Source of the DNA: an uncultured Chthonomonadales bacterium
GTDB lineage: Bacteria; Armatimonadota; Chthonomonadetes; Chthonomonadales; CAJBBX01
Direction: 5' to 3'
Assembly (NCBI GenBank): GCA_938005745.1
Contig: CALLMM010000024.1
Span: 38,201 to 102,200 of the forward strand
Length of the DNA: 64,000 nt
In this document: positions 62,863 through 64,000 of the stretch, one piece after another
Layout of the letters: each line of letters opens with the position of its first letter
Position numbering within the stretch: position 1 is the stretch's first letter
Translations under genes and position numbers: made by a program
Notes under the pieces: generated by a model
What the model was told of the DNA's origin: nothing
What the model saw: only the letters and a program-made list of their open reading frames with translations
The model's database searches: none

Positions 62863-63834
62863 ATGAACACGAAATTTCAGTTTTCTGCCGGGGTCTGGAA
62901 CCTGAACACCGGTGCAGACCCGTTCGGTCCGACGGTGCGCCCTGAGCGAGAGTTTGTCGAAAAGGCGAAGATCTTCAAGCAGCTCGGGTTCGACTATATT
63001 CAGCTTCATGACGATGACGCCGTTCCGATGGATGTACCGGCTTCACAGGTGGAGGCGGAGGCGAAACGGGTGAAGTCGCTCTGCGAGGATGCCGGGCTGC
63101 AGGTTGAGTTCATCGCGCCCCGCATCTGGGAGGATCCCGCCTTCGTGGATGGAGGCATCACCGCCAACAGCCCTGCGTCCCGGCAGGCGGCTCTGGATCG
63201 CGCGAAGCGTGCGATTGACATCATGAACGTGGTGGGAACCGATCGCATGGTGCTGTGGCCCGCCCGGGAGGGAACCTATATCCGCGAAGCGAAGGACGCC
63301 GTTCGCTCCTTCGATCACTTCCTGGCATTTCTCAACAATGTCCTGGCATATGATCCGAAGGTGCGTATTCTGGGTGAGATGAAGCCCAACGAGCCGATGG
63401 ATCTTATGTACATGCCCTCCACCGGGCACTTTTTGGCGATGGCGTCCCGAACCGCCGATCCCTCCCGCGTCGGAACTCTGATCGAGGCGGCGCACTGCAT
63501 TCTACTGGGGCTGGATCCCTCGGATGAGATGGCGTATGCGCTCTGGCACGGAAAACTCTGGGGTGTGCACCTGAACGATCAGAACGGGCTGAAGTTCGAT
63601 CAGGACAAGACGTTTGGATCGGCGAATCTCCGCGGTGCTTACAACCAGGTTCGCGTCCTGGACATCAAACACCCTGCTGAGCGTTATTTGCGTTTGGTGG
63701 TTTCCAAGGACGGCACGAATGCATGCGCTGAATCGGCCATTGGCATTCTCTATGGCGCGCACAACAAGCCGACCACACTGGCTGCCGACGTCGAGGGGGA
63801 ATTGCACGTCACGCCGGCCGAGGGGACGGCCTAA
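62863..63834 (+). CDS. Xylose-isomerase-family protein, C-terminal third replaced by phage-like sequence
   Basis: A 323-codon frame. Residues 1-266 are a xylose isomerase-type TIM barrel: FGLWN-like start, QLHDDD (His49), GEMKPNEP (Glu172), Glu208/His211, FDQD (Asp246, Asp248) and NLRGAYNQVRVL at 255-266. Homologues (about 320-390 aa) continue with L..AGY and an FDFKP motif that carries a metal-binding Asp. Here residues 267-323 (DIKHPAERYLRLVVSKDGTN...ILYGAHNKPTT) do not match and instead resemble a phage structural-module protein. The last metal ligand is therefore missing and the product as drawn should be inactive. See the junction finding. Confidence 0.75.
   Translation: MNTKFQFSAGVWNLNTGADPFGPTVRPEREFVEKAKIFKQLGFDYIQLHDDDAVPMDVPASQVEAEAKRVKSLCEDAGLQVEFIAPRIWEDPAFVDGGITANSPASRQAALDRAKRAIDIMNVVGTDRMVLWPAREGTYIREAKDAVRSFDHFLAFLNNVLAYDPKVRILGEMKPNEPMDLMYMPSTGHFLAMASRTADPSRVGTLIEAAHCILLGLDPSDEMAYALWHGKLWGVHLNDQNGLKFDQDKTFGSANLRGAYNQVRVLDIKHPAERYLRLVVSKDGTNACAESAIGILYGAHNKPTTLAADVEGELHVTPAEGTA
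63655..63670 (+). other. Sequence junction inside the isomerase gene
   Basis: At about 63661 the frame switches from isomerase homology to unrelated phage-like sequence with more C+G-rich composition and different codon choice. No att-like repeat, IS end or target duplication is visible within the window. Confidence 0.6.
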
Positions 63835-63918
63835 CCGAGTGTTTGTGGTGGCCTCGCCGGGCGGCTGGTGTTTCTCTCTCCGCCGGCCGTCCGGTTGCCT
63901 CCTGCCTAAGGAGCGGAA

Positions 63919-64000
63919 ATGCAAAAGGTAAAATTTTTGACCCAGTGGAGAGGCCATGCGCCCGGCGCGGTTGTCGACCTGACCGACGATCGGGCCGCCG
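63919..64000 (+). CDS. Start of a phage-like small protein, cut by the window edge
   Basis: Begins MQKVKFLTQWRGHAPGAVVDL after AAGGAG (63908-63913), 27 codons to the edge. The 'V-K-F-L...W-G-x-x-P-G-x-V-V-D-L' pattern is common in short proteins of phage head/tail modules. The identification is by pattern only. Confidence 0.45.
   Translation, partial: MQKVKFLTQWRGHAPGAVVDLTDDRAA

Overview
The window is a chromosomal stretch of a diderm (Gram-negative-type) bacterium with roughly 55-60% G+C by eye. The outer membrane is implied by a secretin, a TolC-type channel, an RND efflux pump, lipoproteins and a 20+ strand cytochrome-associated porin. The mix of genes (paired DUF1552/DUF1592 proteins, a fused PilM-PilN, a zinc-ribbon amidase, a DUF1854/ABC operon) suggests a lineage such as Armatimonadota or a neighbouring phylum. 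This is inference from recalled gene content, not a phylogenetic result. Good promoters in the window share a TTGNNT - 18 bp - TATNNT layout.

Layout. 1-4530: end of a MarR regulator, a 2Fe-2S ferredoxin, a PilT ATPase with a PIG-L deacetylase, and an M61 peptidase. 4550-8780 (minus): operon of an ABC exporter, an Eis-like acetyltransferase and a DUF1854 protein, read from a strong promoter through a ~290-nt leader that contains an intrinsic terminator. 8868-12547 (minus): DUF1552 and cytochrome-c/PA14/DUF1592 pair. 12690-16880 (minus): isochorismatase-like hydrolase, ruvA, hisG, and a zinc-ribbon/YARHG/amidase envelope protein. 16970-21510: the most striking region, a porin-cytochrome electron conduit made of a DmsE/MtrA-like decaheme cytochrome, an MtrB/PioB-like barrel and an octaheme lipoprotein, closed by a strong terminator. 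21870-30470: a URO-D-like protein, then TetR, TolC, membrane-fusion protein and an RND pump with extra membrane helices. 30529-38600: beta-helix protein, PhoR/PhoB-like two-component system, a fused ABC ATPase, an unknown anchored protein, and tyrS. 38603-42602: four-gene ABC-2 exporter operon. 42700-42900: candidate small RNA. 42976-47530 (minus): trxB, phosphatase, holB, a small conserved-looking protein and a redoxin, then a PilZ protein. 47651-49000: DUF488 protein and a coiled-coil membrane protein. 49258-56355: TPP-riboswitch-controlled thiamine operon (thiC, thiG, FMN reductase, tenI, thiS, thiO, thiD-thiE fusion). 56456-62553 (minus): type IV pilus assembly operon (two prepilins, PilMN, PilO, secretin, PilP-like).

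The last ~340 bases do not fit the rest. A xylose-isomerase-family gene loses its C-terminal third at about 63661 and runs in frame into sequence that resembles a phage structural gene, followed by the start of another phage-like gene. This is either a prophage/recombination junction or an assembly chimera, and it should be resolved before the right edge is trusted.

A dispersed repeat family (core GTCATTGCGAG...CGAAGCAATC) fills five intergenic gaps. No tRNA, rRNA, CRISPR array, transposase or integrase was recognised.
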